Below are positions 1 through 7,259 of a stretch of DNA of 11,359 bases, piece by piece. The stretch's first letter is position 1; the number at the start of each line of letters is the position of its first letter. The translations under genes were made by a program, and so were the position numbers. This DNA comes from Methanomassiliicoccaceae archaeon UBA537 (lineage in GTDB: Archaea > Thermoplasmatota > Thermoplasmata > Methanomassiliicoccales > Methanomethylophilaceae): the NCBI GenBank assembly GCA_002504495.1, contig DATC01000148.1:184-11542 (forward strand). Direction: 5' to 3'. Below the pieces are notes generated by a model. It was not told the origin of the DNA, searched no databases, and saw only the letters and a list, made by a program, of their open reading frames with translations.

Positions 1-1
1 C

Positions 2-1042
2 GTCGTCAACGGTGATCTCGTCGTCTGCGGAGTCGAGAAGATCATCGCAACTTTCGAGACCGGCGACCTCGACGTCGTCGGTAACATTGTCATCCAGAAT
101 GGATCCATCGTCAAGGCCGTCAAGCTGACCGTCTCCGGTTCCGTCGGAATCGAGAACGGAATCCTTGCGGCTGATGTCGCCACTGTCTCCGGCGCCATCG
201 ATGCCAAGGCCGTCGACAAGGACGGAGCCTCCGTTGCTGCCGCGACCTTCGGAATTCTCTACGTCGGAGTCGATGCAGAGATCGCCAAGAGGACCGTTTC
301 CACCGGTGCCGATGCTTCCGTCGTTGGAAACATCGTTGTCGAGAACTACGCCCTCTTCGCCCCTGGTCTGACCGCTCCCGAGTCCTTCACCAAGGAGAAC
401 TCCGGATACGTGTCGACCCTGTTCGTCGCGGAGGACAAGGACTACGTCGTCGCCTACGCTGTTGATAAGTCCACTCTTGTTGTCGGAATGATCGACTACG
501 AGCCGGAGAACGCCGACTTCAAGTACTGGAAGAACGCCGAGACCGGAGAGAGCGCTGATAAGGAAGCCATTGGCAAGTACGCCAAGGTCGTCGCCGAGAT
601 CGACTACCAGATCTACAAGATCACCATCACCACCGACGGAGGCATCGCCTACATCACCGTCGACGGAAAGCTGATGAACGGAACGGAGAAGGCCAACATC
701 TTCGTGATTGATGACCTGGTTGCCGGATCCCACACCGTTGAGATCTCCCCCGCCGCGGACTACGACATCTCCAAGGTCGTTCTGAAGGACAAGGATGGCA
801 AGACCGTCGGATCCTACGGATCCATGTCCATCTCGCTTTCCGGAACCGAGAAAGCCGATAGGGACGTCTCCTATCAGCTCATCGGATCCACGCCTGCGGT
901 CACTCCGATGCCCGAACCCACTCCGATCATCATCAAGGACGACAAGGACGACATGTCCCTCACGGACATCCTCCTGATCGTCCTGGTCGTGCTCATCGTC
1001 ATCATGGCGGCCATCGTCGCCCTGAGGATGATGCGCAGCTGA
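2..1042 (+). CDS. C-terminal part of membrane-anchored surface protein (5' truncated)
   Basis: The frame is open from the first bases of the window to TGA at 1040-1042, giving 346 residues without the N-terminus. The visible part is rich in Val, Ile, Asp, Gly and Thr and looks like beta-rich extracellular repeats; only four arginines occur. Near the end there is a Thr/Pro linker (TPAVTPMPEPTP, about residues 297-308), an acidic/lysine stretch, then one hydrophobic helix (about residues 321-342) followed by a short basic tail RMMRS. This is the usual layout of an archaeal cell-surface or adhesin-like protein held by a C-terminal membrane anchor with its bulk outside the cell. The GTG at 410 is an internal codon, not a start, because the upstream frame is coding in character. 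Codon use (GTC, ATC, AAG, GAC dominant) is strongly biased, as in abundant proteins. No specific ligand or family can be named. Confidence 0.8.
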   Translation, partial: VVNGDLVVCGVEKIIATFETGDLDVVGNIVIQNGSIVKAVKLTVSGSVGIENGILAADVATVSGAIDAKAVDKDGASVAAATFGILYVGVDAEIAKRTVSTGADASVVGNIVVENYALFAPGLTAPESFTKENSGYVSTLFVAEDKDYVVAYAVDKSTLVVGMIDYEPENADFKYWKNAETGESADKEAIGKYAKVVAEIDYQIYKITITTDGGIAYITVDGKLMNGTEKANIFVIDDLVAGSHTVEISPAADYDISKVVLKDKDGKTVGSYGSMSISLSGTEKADRDVSYQLIGSTPAVTPMPEPTPIIIKDDKDDMSLTDILLIVLVVLIVIMAAIVALRMMRS

Positions 1043-1089
1043 TCCCGGCGAGGAACCGACGGAGAATCTACAGACCTGAACAGCAAACC

Positions 1090-1113
1090 GGGAGGTCCCT
1101 CCGGGGGCCTCCC
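1090..1113 (+). terminator. Hairpin terminator-like element after the surface protein gene
   Basis: A 10-bp stem (1090-1099 with 1104-1113, one G-T pair) closes a four-base loop TCCG, 47 nt after the stop codon. No T-run follows, so intrinsic termination is inferred only from stem strength and position; it may instead protect the mRNA 3' end. Confidence 0.55.
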
Positions 1114-1146
1114 CCATCGCAGATGCAATCGCACATCCGCATTCCC

Positions 1147-1196
1147 GGGAGCATCCGCTCCCATTCATTCTCGATCATGAGCGGAAGCTCCCGCTC
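1147..1196. repeat. Two short inverted repeats in the intergenic stretch
   Basis: GGGAGC-ATCC-GCTCCC (1147-1162) and GAGCGG-AAGCTC-CCGCTC (1179-1196) each form a 6-bp hairpin, and a further GGGAGC starts at 1220. The 277-nt stretch 1043-1319 holds no convincing gene on either strand. These hairpins, the terminator-like stem before them and the leader hairpin after them are its only visible content. Function unknown. Confidence 0.5.
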
Positions 1197-1273
1197 TATC
1201 ATTCATCACGCTCAAACAGGGAGCGTCCGGGCCTTCTCGTATTCATCTGGGGCTCCGTCCGCGACCGCCCTTA

Positions 1274-1319
1274 CGTCCGGGGATGTCCGCCCCGGACGGC
1301 TCTCCGCAGGAGGACTCCT
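1274..1319 (+). promoter_or_regulatory. Structured leader with ribosome binding site of the winged-helix gene
   Basis: A perfect 9-bp stem (1274-1282 with 1290-1298, loop of seven) lies 10 nt before the ribosome site AGGAGG (1308-1313). The GGAG core is flanked on both sides by CTCC (1302-1305 and 1315-1318), so the upstream copy can pair with it across a three-base loop. No clear TATA box is seen close by. The structure could modulate translation of the regulator; this is inference. Confidence 0.45.
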
Positions 1320-1628
1320 ATGACGGGCATACCTCTTCTGGAGAACTCCAGCAGCATGGGCGTGCTCATGTTCGTGCTGGAGCACGACGGATGCACCAAG
1401 CAGGACGTCTACAACGGATACAAGCACAACAGCGGGATAGCCTCGAGGATATCCGAGCTCGCGGATGCCGGGCTGATACGCTTCGAGAAGGTGGGCTACC
1501 GCGGAAGCGGGACCGCGCTGTTCCTCACGGACTCCGGCCGCGAGGTGGCGTCACGCCTGAAGGAGATAGCGGAGATCCTCTACGGATCCGATCGTCTCCG
1601 ATGCTCCGCCTTCCACACGGGGTCGTAG
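1320..1628 (+). CDS. Small winged helix-turn-helix transcriptional regulator
   Basis: 102 residues to the TAG at 1626-1628, with AGGAGG 7 nt before the ATG deciding the start. The middle reads as a MarR/ArsR-like winged helix: a first helix (about 11-22), a helix-turn-helix (about 26-52, including SRISELADAGLI), a beta wing (about 53-70, ending TALFLTDSGRE) and a final helix (74-88). It should bind DNA in the cytoplasm as a small dimer; its target is unknown, although the divergent promoter 900 bp downstream is a candidate. The last residues after about 93 look like non-coding translation: the first in-frame CGA of the gene is codon 94 (1599-1601), and the remainder overlaps the convergent neighbour. 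If CGA terminates, the protein has 93 residues and ends at 1601. Winged-helix call firm, end uncertain. Confidence 0.75.
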   Translation: MTGIPLLENSSSMGVLMFVLEHDGCTKQDVYNGYKHNSGIASRISELADAGLIRFEKVGYRGSGTALFLTDSGREVASRLKEIAEILYGSDRLRCSAFHTGS

Positions 1629-2164
1629 GCGGACCTCTTCGACGGGAGGACGTTGTCCGCCGTCTCCGCCATGAGGCGGAGGGACTCGTCCGAATCGACG
1701 ATGAACGGCGCCCTGTCGGCACGGGAGAGCAGCACGAAGCGGGGCTCTCTGGAGGAGAACTGGTCCGTCATGCTCCTCGCCGCCTCCCTTCCCATCGCAT
1801 TCCTCAGGGTTCCCTCCACAGGAGCCACGGACGCGTCCAGAAGGTGCTCGTAGTAGGAGTTCACCGCGACCTCGATCTTCGATGCAGACACGGCTATTCC
1901 GAGATCCGGTCTGCACACCATCCATTCGGCGTACGTCCTGTCCGCCGTGCTCTTATCGAGGCGACACACAGCGGCCCACAGGATGTCGCATTCGTATCCG
2001 AGGGACGCGGAGGCATCTGCGGTCATCGCCGGCCTGACGACCGCCGTCCTCCCGGGGGTCGTCCACATCCTTATCCGGTCGTAGTCCGCAGGGAACCATA
2101 TCTGTCCGTTCTCGGTCATGGCATCCGGATTGGAATCGAAGTCCATGATGCCGAATCCCGTCAT
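1580..2164 (-). CDS. Hypothetical protein of unknown function
   Basis: 194 residues from the first ATG of the frame (2164) to TAG (1580-1582). I do not recognise a family. The protein has no signal peptide or membrane helix, so it is probably cytoplasmic; it has a mixed alpha/beta look, three cysteines (in ECDILWAAVCRLD and WMVCRPD) and a basic end AEHRRRSDP. The gene is convergent with the winged-helix gene and overlaps it by 49 nt as annotated. Of its roughly 17 arginine codons only R191 is CGA, three codons before the TAG; termination there would end the gene at 1592 and cut the overlap to 10 nt. No Shine-Dalgarno is visible; a TATA-like element at about 2242-2250, shared with the opposite operon, would give a leader of about 55 nt. 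Coding status is supported by consistent GC3-rich codon use over the full length. Confidence 0.65.
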   Translation of the reverse strand: MTGFGIMDFDSNPDAMTENGQIWFPADYDRIRMWTTPGRTAVVRPAMTADASASLGYECDILWAAVCRLDKSTADRTYAEWMVCRPDLGIAVSASKIEVAVNSYYEHLLDASVAPVEGTLRNAMGREAARSMTDQFSSREPRFVLLSRADRAPFIVDSDESLRLMAETADNVLPSKRSAYDPVWKAEHRRRSDP

Positions 2165-2220
2165 CCGGATATTACCGTAACGTTGCCGCCCTACCGCTGC
2201 CGCGAACGGATGAGTATTAC

Positions 2221-2262
2221 GAATCGAATTTCAAACGCATACTTATTAATACATTCCGATTC
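2221..2262. promoter_or_regulatory. Divergent promoter of the tetrapyrrole operon with flanking inverted repeat
   Basis: An AT-rich TATA-like core (ACTTATTAATAC, 2241-2252) lies about 35 nt before the ATG at 2282, predicting a leader of roughly 10 nt for the operon. Read on the other strand (GTATTAATAAGT) it can serve the minus gene at 2164. It is flanked by GAATCG-AAT (2221-2229) and ATT-C-CGATTC (2253-2262), an inverted repeat with one extra base, which could be an operator. TATA call fairly safe, operator inferred. Confidence 0.55.
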
Positions 2263-2281
2263 TCTCGAAGATACCGGGAAC

Positions 2282-2902
2282 ATGCCTTCCGAACTTTCGC
2301 CGATCTTCCTGTCGCCCAGAGGCCGCACCGTCACAGTCTTCGGAGGCGGACCGGTCGCGCTCCGTAAGTGCCTCCATTTCAAGGGATTCAGGATCAGGGT
2401 CGTGGCAGAGAAGGTCCTTCCGGAGCTCGAGGAGGTCGCGGACGAGGTCGTTCTCGCAAGGATAGACTCCGAGACTGCCGGCGGATACATGGACGGCTCC
2501 GACATCGTCGTGGCCGCCACGTCCGACCATTCCCTCAACGATTCGATACGGGACGCATCCATGTCCCGCGGCATCATGACGAACTCCGCCCACGGCGGCG
2601 GGGACGTCCTCATACCGTCCACCGTCCGCAGGGACGGATGGGCCTTCTGCGTCTCGTCTCTGGGCAGCGCTCCCGCGTTTCCTCCGTACGTCGCATCGGC
2701 GATCGACGGGATGCTCGACTCCTCGTACGACCTCATGCTGCGCCTGCTGACGGACATCCGTCCCGCGGTCATGGAAGGCATCGCGGACCAGCCCTCGAGG
2801 GCCGGATTCCTCGCCGACGTGCTGCACGACGAGGAGGTATGGGACCTTCTCCGTTCCGGAGATCTCTCCTCGGCCGAGAGCATGTGCATCGAGAGGATCT
2901 GA
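2282..2902 (+). CDS. sirC: Precorrin-2 dehydrogenase family protein (SirC/Met8/CysG N-domain)
   Basis: 206 residues. The family oxidises precorrin-2 to sirohydrochlorin with NAD+, and some members also insert iron. The N-terminal Rossmann fold shows the motif GGGPVALRKC (21-30), followed by VVAATSDHSLN (76-86), the typical (L/V)AATxDxxLN segment, and SSLGSAP (125-131), corresponding to the family's STGGxSP loop. The C-terminal helical part (about 135-206) fits the dimerisation region. Odd point: the family's acidic catalytic residue in the NxxD motif (Asp104 in CysG, Asp141 in Met8p) is His104 here (NSAHGGGD, 101-108), so activity may differ. It is the first gene of the operon, 5 nt before hemA, directly behind the TATA box at 2241-2252. 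It ends in TGA. The family call is firm, the exact reaction is inferred from family and context. Confidence 0.82.
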   Translation: MPSELSPIFLSPRGRTVTVFGGGPVALRKCLHFKGFRIRVVAEKVLPELEEVADEVVLARIDSETAGGYMDGSDIVVAATSDHSLNDSIRDASMSRGIMTNSAHGGGDVLIPSTVRRDGWAFCVSSLGSAPAFPPYVASAIDGMLDSSYDLMLRLLTDIRPAVMEGIADQPSRAGFLADVLHDEEVWDLLRSGDLSSAESMCIERI

Positions 2903-2907
2903 CGTAC

Positions 2908-4149
2908 ATGATAGTCAGCCTCCATGTGACCCACGCCTCCGCCGGAGGCACCGCCGCGCTCAACGACGTCGTGCCGGAGCTAGACGAGGAGGTCCGCAGG
3001 CGCCTTCCCGGAGTCCAGCAGATCTCCGAGTACGTCGTTGTCAGGACGTGCAACCGCTTCGAGGCCTATGCCGTCGCCACGGACAACGCCGTCGCGAAGG
3101 GTTTCTTCGAGACCATGATCAAGAACGTCGTCCCCACAGGCAACATCGCCTACATCCTGGAGGACCGCGACACCATCGCCCATCTGTTCAGGGTGGTGTG
3201 CGGTCTGGACTCCCTCATCGTGGGGGAGGACCAGATCCAGCACCAGGTCCGCGAGAGCTACTGCGCCGCCAGGGAGGAGGGCACCGCCAAGGGGATGCTC
3301 ACCCGGCTCTTCGACCGCGCGCTGGCCGTCGGCAAGAGGGTCAGGACCGAGACCGCTCTCAACAAGGGCGCGGTCTCCGTTGGCTCCGCCGCCGTGGAGC
3401 TCGCGGAGTCCCGTCTCGGCACTCTGGAAGGCAGGAGCATCATCATCCTAGGTACAGGGGACATAGCATCGGTCATCGCCAAGAACCTCATGGGGAGGCG
3501 TCTGGGGGCGGTCGTCGTATCGAACCGCACCTACAGCCGCGCCATAGAGCTGGCCGAGGAGCTCGGAGGCAGGGCGGTGAGCATGATGAGGATGACGGAC
3601 GCCATCGCCGATTCGGACGTCGTCCTCGTGGCGACGGGGGCTCCGCACGCGGTGCTGCGCGAGGACCATGTCCGCCGCGCCATGTCCTCGCGTCCCGAGC
3701 GGCCGCTGCTCGTCATAGACGTGAGCGTGCCCTGCAACACGGAGCAGTCCGTCTCGAACGTCCCCAACGTCTCCCTGGAGAGCATGGACTCTCTCCAGTC
3801 GATAGCGATGGAGAACGTGCGCCGCCGCAGGGACGAGATTAGATCGGCGGAGACGATTATCACTGAGGAGCTCCTGAGGCTCGACGACGAGCAGAGGGAG
3901 CGCCGCGCGGACGAGGTGATCAGGGCCATAGGCTTGAAGCTCGCCGATATCCGCGGAAGGGAGCTCGCGTACGCGAGGTCCCGCGAAGGCTCCGTCGGGA
4001 CGGACGAGCTGATCGAGGACCTGTCCAGGGCCCTCGTCGGCAAGATCACCGCGGAGCTCTACAGGAATCTTAGGGAGGCCTCCCGCGACGGTCGCACCGA
4101 TATCTGCGACGCCGCGGCTGAGCTCTTCGGTTTGGAGGAATCGCAATGA
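2908..4149 (+). CDS. hemA: Glutamyl-tRNA reductase
   Basis: 413 residues. Reduces glutamate on tRNA-Glu to glutamate-1-semialdehyde with NADPH, the first step of the C5 route to 5-aminolevulinate. The catalytic cysteine is C48 in VVRTCNRFEAY (44-54), the same position as in the Methanopyrus enzyme. The catalytic-domain signature GLDSLIVGEDQIQ lies near residues 98-110, the NADPH-binding loop GTGDIAS near 176-182 and SNRTYSRAIELAEELGG near 200. The last hundred residues are the helical dimerisation domain. Length is normal. The start is 5 nt after the sirC stop, with GAGAGGA (2891-2897) as ribosome site. Its TGA overlaps the hemB start as ATGA, indicating translational coupling. The product is consumed by HemL, encoded two genes downstream. 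Confidence 0.96.
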   Translation: MIVSLHVTHASAGGTAALNDVVPELDEEVRRRLPGVQQISEYVVVRTCNRFEAYAVATDNAVAKGFFETMIKNVVPTGNIAYILEDRDTIAHLFRVVCGLDSLIVGEDQIQHQVRESYCAAREEGTAKGMLTRLFDRALAVGKRVRTETALNKGAVSVGSAAVELAESRLGTLEGRSIIILGTGDIASVIAKNLMGRRLGAVVVSNRTYSRAIELAEELGGRAVSMMRMTDAIADSDVVLVATGAPHAVLREDHVRRAMSSRPERPLLVIDVSVPCNTEQSVSNVPNVSLESMDSLQSIAMENVRRRRDEIRSAETIITEELLRLDDEQRERRADEVIRAIGLKLADIRGRELAYARSREGSVGTDELIEDLSRALVGKITAELYRNLREASRDGRTDICDAAAELFGLEESQ

Positions 4150-5114
4150 TGTACCCTGAAGTGCGCCTCAGGAGGCTGAGGCAGGATGAGAGGATCAGGA
4201 ACCTGGTGTGCGAGACGCGTCTCCACAAGGACCAGCTGATCCTCCCGGTGTTCTTCGACGAGACGCTGTCCGAGACGAGATCCACGGACTCCATGCCGGG
4301 GGTGCCCACGCATCCCCTGTCCGGATTCGACGGGATCGCGTCCGGCATACAGGAGAGCGGGGTCGGATCCGTTCTCGTGTTCGGGATCCCCGCGGAGAAG
4401 GACGCCGTCGGATCGGGAGCCTACAGGAGGGACGGAGTCGTGCAGAAGGCGATCGCCGGCCTGAAGGAGAGTTCCGATCTCCTGGTGATAGCGGACCTGT
4501 GCCTCTGCGAGTACACCGACCACGGGCACTGCGGCGTCCTCGACGGATGCGGGCATGTCGTCAACGACGACACGATCGAGCTCTACGCCAGGACCGCCGT
4601 CTCCCAGGCGGAGGCCGGAGCGGACATCATCGCCCCCAGCGGCATGATGGACGGGCAGGTGGCCGCCATCAGGGAGGCTCTGGATGATGCAGGATTCCGC
4701 AGCGTCCCCATCATGGCGTACAGCGCCAAGTTCCAATCCGCCTACTACGGCCCCTTCAGGGACATCGCGGAATCGGCTCCCGGGAAGGGGGACCGCGCCG
4801 GATACCAGATGGCATGGGGCAACAGGAGGGAGGCCATGCGCGAGATCGAGCTCGATGTCGCCGAGGGCGCCGATATGATAATGGTCAAGCCCGCAGGCCC
4901 CTATCTGGACGTCATAAGGGAGGCAGCGGACCGCTTCGACCTTCCTCTGGCCGCCTACCAGGTCTCCGGCGAGTACGCCATGATCAAGGCGGCCGCGGCC
5001 AACGGATGGATCGACGAGCAGCGCGTCATGAGAGAGTCCCTCATCGGGATCAGGCGCGCCGGCGCCGATATGATAATCACCTATTTCGCCGAGGACATGG
5101 CGAGGATGCTCCGA
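4146..5114 (+). CDS. hemB: Porphobilinogen synthase (5-aminolevulinate dehydratase), no standard stop
   Basis: Condenses two 5-aminolevulinate to porphobilinogen. The 322 residues up to ARML match the full family length. Metal-binding cysteines C119, C121 and C129 sit in DLCLCEYTDHGHCG, and the two active-site lysines are K195 (MAYSAKFQSAYYGPFRD) and K248 (MVKPAGPYLDV). The start overlaps the hemA stop (ATGA), with GGAGG at 4134-4138. There is no TAA, TAG or TGA at the end: codon 323 is CGA (5112-5114), the first CGA in the gene after 25 other arginine codons, and hemL starts 4 nt later. By the standard code the frame continues through hemL out of frame and on into hemC to 7259. I place the end at the CGA because the protein is complete there; either CGA terminates, or a TGA has changed by one base or been misread. 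Confidence 0.9.
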
Positions 5115-5118
5115 TCCC

Positions 5119-6384
5119 ATGGACCGTTCCGAGACGCTCTACAGGGAGGAGGAGAGGCTCTCCCCCGGAGGGGTCAGCAGTCCCGTCCGCAGGTTCGATC
5201 CGTATCCGTTGTTCATATCGAAGGGACGTGGGAGCAGGGTGACGGATGCCGACGGCCGCTCCTACATCGACCTGTGCATGGCATACGGCCCTCTGATCAC
5301 CGGACATGCGCATCCGGAGGTCATGGAGGCGGCCCGCTCCGCCATCGCGGACGGCGCAGTCTTCGGCGCCCCGTCCGAGCGCGAGCTCGGCCTCATAAGG
5401 AGGATCTCAGATGCTGTGCCGTCCGCGGAGATGGTCCGTCTTGCCAATTCCGGGACGGAGGCCACCATGCACGCGATACGCACCGCCAGAGGATTCTCCG
5501 GCAGGGGTGTCGTCGCGAAGATCGACGGCGGGTTCCACGGCGCCCACGATGCGGTGCTCGTCTCGGCGGGCTCCGGATCGGCCGAGTCCACCCCGTCCTC
5601 CGCCGGAGTCCCCGCCGATGCGGTCCGCAACACACGTATCGTCCCCTACAACGACGCCCAGGCCCTTTCGGATATGCTGGAGTCGGAGCCCGGAATCGGC
5701 GTTCTGATCATGGAGCCGGTGATGGGGAACGTCGGAGTGGTTCCTCCGGAGAAGGGCTATCTGGAGGATGTGCGCAGGATCACCCGGGAGAACGAGGTCG
5801 TTCTCATTTTCGACGAGGTCATCACGGGATTCCGCGTCTCCGCGGGAGGCGCCCAGGCTTTGTACGGTGTGGTTCCGGACATGACCACCATGGGCAAGAT
5901 CATAGGCGGAGGATTCCCCGCGGGGGCCTTCGCAGGAAGAAGGGAGATCATGGAGACGGTCGCTCCGCAGGGCCCCGTGTATGTAGCGGGAACTTTCGCA
6001 GGGAACCCCGTCACCGCAGCCGCAGGCTCTGCGCAGATCGACGTCATGCGCCGCGACGGCGTCTACAGGGACCTCGGCAGGAGGTCCGACTCGCTCGTGT
6101 CCGCAATACGCGACGCCTTCGCCGATACCGGGGTGTCCGGATGCGTGAACAGCGTCGGCTCCATGTTCTCCGTCTACTTCGGAGTGGACGAGGTCAGGAA
6201 CGCCGACGACGCCCGCAGGACCGACCGCGCGATGTTCGGACGGATGTTCAGATACATGCTGGACAGGGGGATCTACCTCGCTCCTTCCGCTCTCGAGGAC
6301 TGCTTCATGTCCACGGCCCACGACGACGAGGACGTCCGCATCCTGTCGGAGGCGTTCCGCGGATTCCTGGAGGCGGAGAGATGA
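5119..6384 (+). CDS. hemL: Glutamate-1-semialdehyde 2,1-aminomutase
   Basis: 421 residues. A PLP enzyme that turns the semialdehyde made by HemA into 5-aminolevulinate. Family signatures run the full length: LSPGGVSSPVRRF (14-26), MAYGPLITGHAHP (54-66), NSGTEATMHAIR (110-121) for PLP phosphate binding, FDEVITGFR (231-239) with D232 contacting the pyridine nitrogen, and the Schiff-base lysine K260 in TMGKIIGGGFPAGAFAG. GTFAGNP (291-297) closes the core. Length is normal for the family. The start lies 4 nt after the CGA that ends HemB. Its stop is TGA inside an ATGA overlap with hemC. None of its roughly 40 arginine codons is CGA. HemA and HemL channel an unstable intermediate, which fits co-expression here. 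Confidence 0.96.
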   Translation: MDRSETLYREEERLSPGGVSSPVRRFDPYPLFISKGRGSRVTDADGRSYIDLCMAYGPLITGHAHPEVMEAARSAIADGAVFGAPSERELGLIRRISDAVPSAEMVRLANSGTEATMHAIRTARGFSGRGVVAKIDGGFHGAHDAVLVSAGSGSAESTPSSAGVPADAVRNTRIVPYNDAQALSDMLESEPGIGVLIMEPVMGNVGVVPPEKGYLEDVRRITRENEVVLIFDEVITGFRVSAGGAQALYGVVPDMTTMGKIIGGGFPAGAFAGRREIMETVAPQGPVYVAGTFAGNPVTAAAGSAQIDVMRRDGVYRDLGRRSDSLVSAIRDAFADTGVSGCVNSVGSMFSVYFGVDEVRNADDARRTDRAMFGRMFRYMLDRGIYLAPSALEDCFMSTAHDDEDVRILSEAFRGFLEAER

Positions 6385-7259
6385 GGATAGGCACGAGGGA
6401 GTCCCTCCTCGCCATGAGGCAGACGGAGATGTTCGTCTCCGCGATGAAGGAGAGGGTCCCGGACATCGATGCGGAGGTCGTGGGCATGACCTCCCTGGGA
6501 GATGTCGACCAGGTATCTCCCCTCGATTCCATGGGCTCCACGGGGGCCTTCGTCCGCGAGCTCGACGAGGCCCTCGTCGAGGGGAGGGTGGACTGCACCG
6601 TCAATTCGCTCAAGGACATCCCGGTCACGATGGATCCCCGTCTGGCCATCGGCGCGATGCTTCCGCGCGACGATCCGCGGGACGTGGTCCTGCCGTGCCC
6701 TCTGGAGGAGCTTCCTCCCGGGGCGCGCGTCGGGACGTCGTCCACGCGCCGCGCCGCATTGCTGGCCTCCCTGCGTCCGGACCTGATCGTGGTCCCGCTC
6801 AGGGGGAACATTCACACCCGTCTGTCCAAGCTGGATTCCGGGGAGTGCGATGCGATCGTCCTCGCCAAGGCCGGTCTGGACAGGATGGGCATCGACCGTC
6901 CCATGTCGGTCCTCGATCCGAAGGTGTTCGTCCCTTCTCCGGCGCAGGGCATAATAGCCGTCGAATGCAGGCGCGGCGATGCCGAGACATCGGCCCTGCT
7001 GTCCAAGGTCGAGGACAGGGCATCGCGCATAGAGGCCGGAGTCGAGAGGGGCATATTGAAGCTCATGCAGGCAGGGTGCTCGTCCCCGGTCGGGATAACG
7101 GCGGAGCTGGACGGAGACGTCGTCCATGTGGACGCGGTGTCCTTCGGATACGCGGAGTCGGAGCGCAGAGTATCCATAGATGTTCCGGCGATGTACGTCC
7201 TGGACGAGCTCCTCGGCATCGCCGAGTTCCTTGCAGGAAAGAGGGATGCGGTCATATGA
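6381..7259 (+). CDS. hemC: Hydroxymethylbilane synthase (porphobilinogen deaminase)
   Basis: 292 residues. Polymerises four porphobilinogens into hydroxymethylbilane. Visible motifs: RIGTRESLLAMRQ (2-14), NSLKDIP (75-81) with K78 and catalytic-type D79, GTSSTRRAALL (118-128), LRGNIHTRLSKLDSG (140-154) and the dipyrromethane cofactor cysteine C233 in MQAGCSSPVGI. The C-terminal domain is slightly short but complete. GGAGG at 6369-6373 lies 7 nt before the ATG, inside the end of hemL. Start and stop both sit in ATGA overlaps (with hemL and cobA), so translation is probably coupled. It ends in TGA. The product is the substrate of HemD, encoded two genes on. Confidence 0.96.
   Translation: MRIGTRESLLAMRQTEMFVSAMKERVPDIDAEVVGMTSLGDVDQVSPLDSMGSTGAFVRELDEALVEGRVDCTVNSLKDIPVTMDPRLAIGAMLPRDDPRDVVLPCPLEELPPGARVGTSSTRRAALLASLRPDLIVVPLRGNIHTRLSKLDSGECDAIVLAKAGLDRMGIDRPMSVLDPKVFVPSPAQGIIAVECRRGDAETSALLSKVEDRASRIEAGVERGILKLMQAGCSSPVGITAELDGDVVHVDAVSFGYAESERRVSIDVPAMYVLDELLGIAEFLAGKRDAVI

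Larger units (their letters stand above)
4146..7259 (+). other. Continuous open frame hemB to hemC across hemL
   Basis: Read with the standard code, the hemB frame has no stop for 1037 codons and joins hemC in phase. The middle part (about 5115-6380) is the wrong frame of hemL and translates to low-complexity Arg/Gly/Pro-rich sequence unlike any protein. The long frame is therefore not accepted as a gene but recorded because it follows directly from the missing hemB stop. Confidence 0.6.

Noticed and set aside
97..1590. Frequent GGATCC sites in the surface protein region
   Set aside because: They arise from common codon pairs (Gly-Ser, GGA TCC) and show no spacing pattern or symmetry suggesting a functional element.
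1580..1628. TAG codons ending the winged-helix and minus-strand genes read as pyrrolysine
   Set aside because: Reading through either TAG adds sequence antisense to the neighbouring gene with no protein-like character, so there is no support for pyrrolysine at these places.
1283..2281. Long plus-strand open frame upstream of sirC
   Set aside because: Its translation is Arg/Gly/His-rich shadow sequence across the winged-helix and minus-strand genes. The ATG at 2282 fits the TATA box and the family N-terminus.
5112..5114. A motif-specific sequencing error turning TGA into CGA
   Set aside because: The five CGA sites have different contexts (CTCCGATCC, CTGCGATAC, CTCCGATGC, AGACGATCG, AACCGAGAT), and a true TGATCC stop is intact at 1040. 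A single chance error at one site cannot be excluded, but it would not explain all five.
5100..5242. Programmed frameshift at the end of hemB
   Set aside because: One alternative frame fuses to HemL and the other runs to a stop at 5242 inside hemL. Neither gives a better C-terminus, and no slippery sequence is visible.
4146..7259. A 1037-residue HemB-HemC fusion protein
   Set aside because: The middle 420 codons are the wrong frame of an intact hemL, and HemC has its own start, ribosome site and ATGA junction. The frame is open because hemB lacks a standard stop and the GC-rich sequence has few chance stops.
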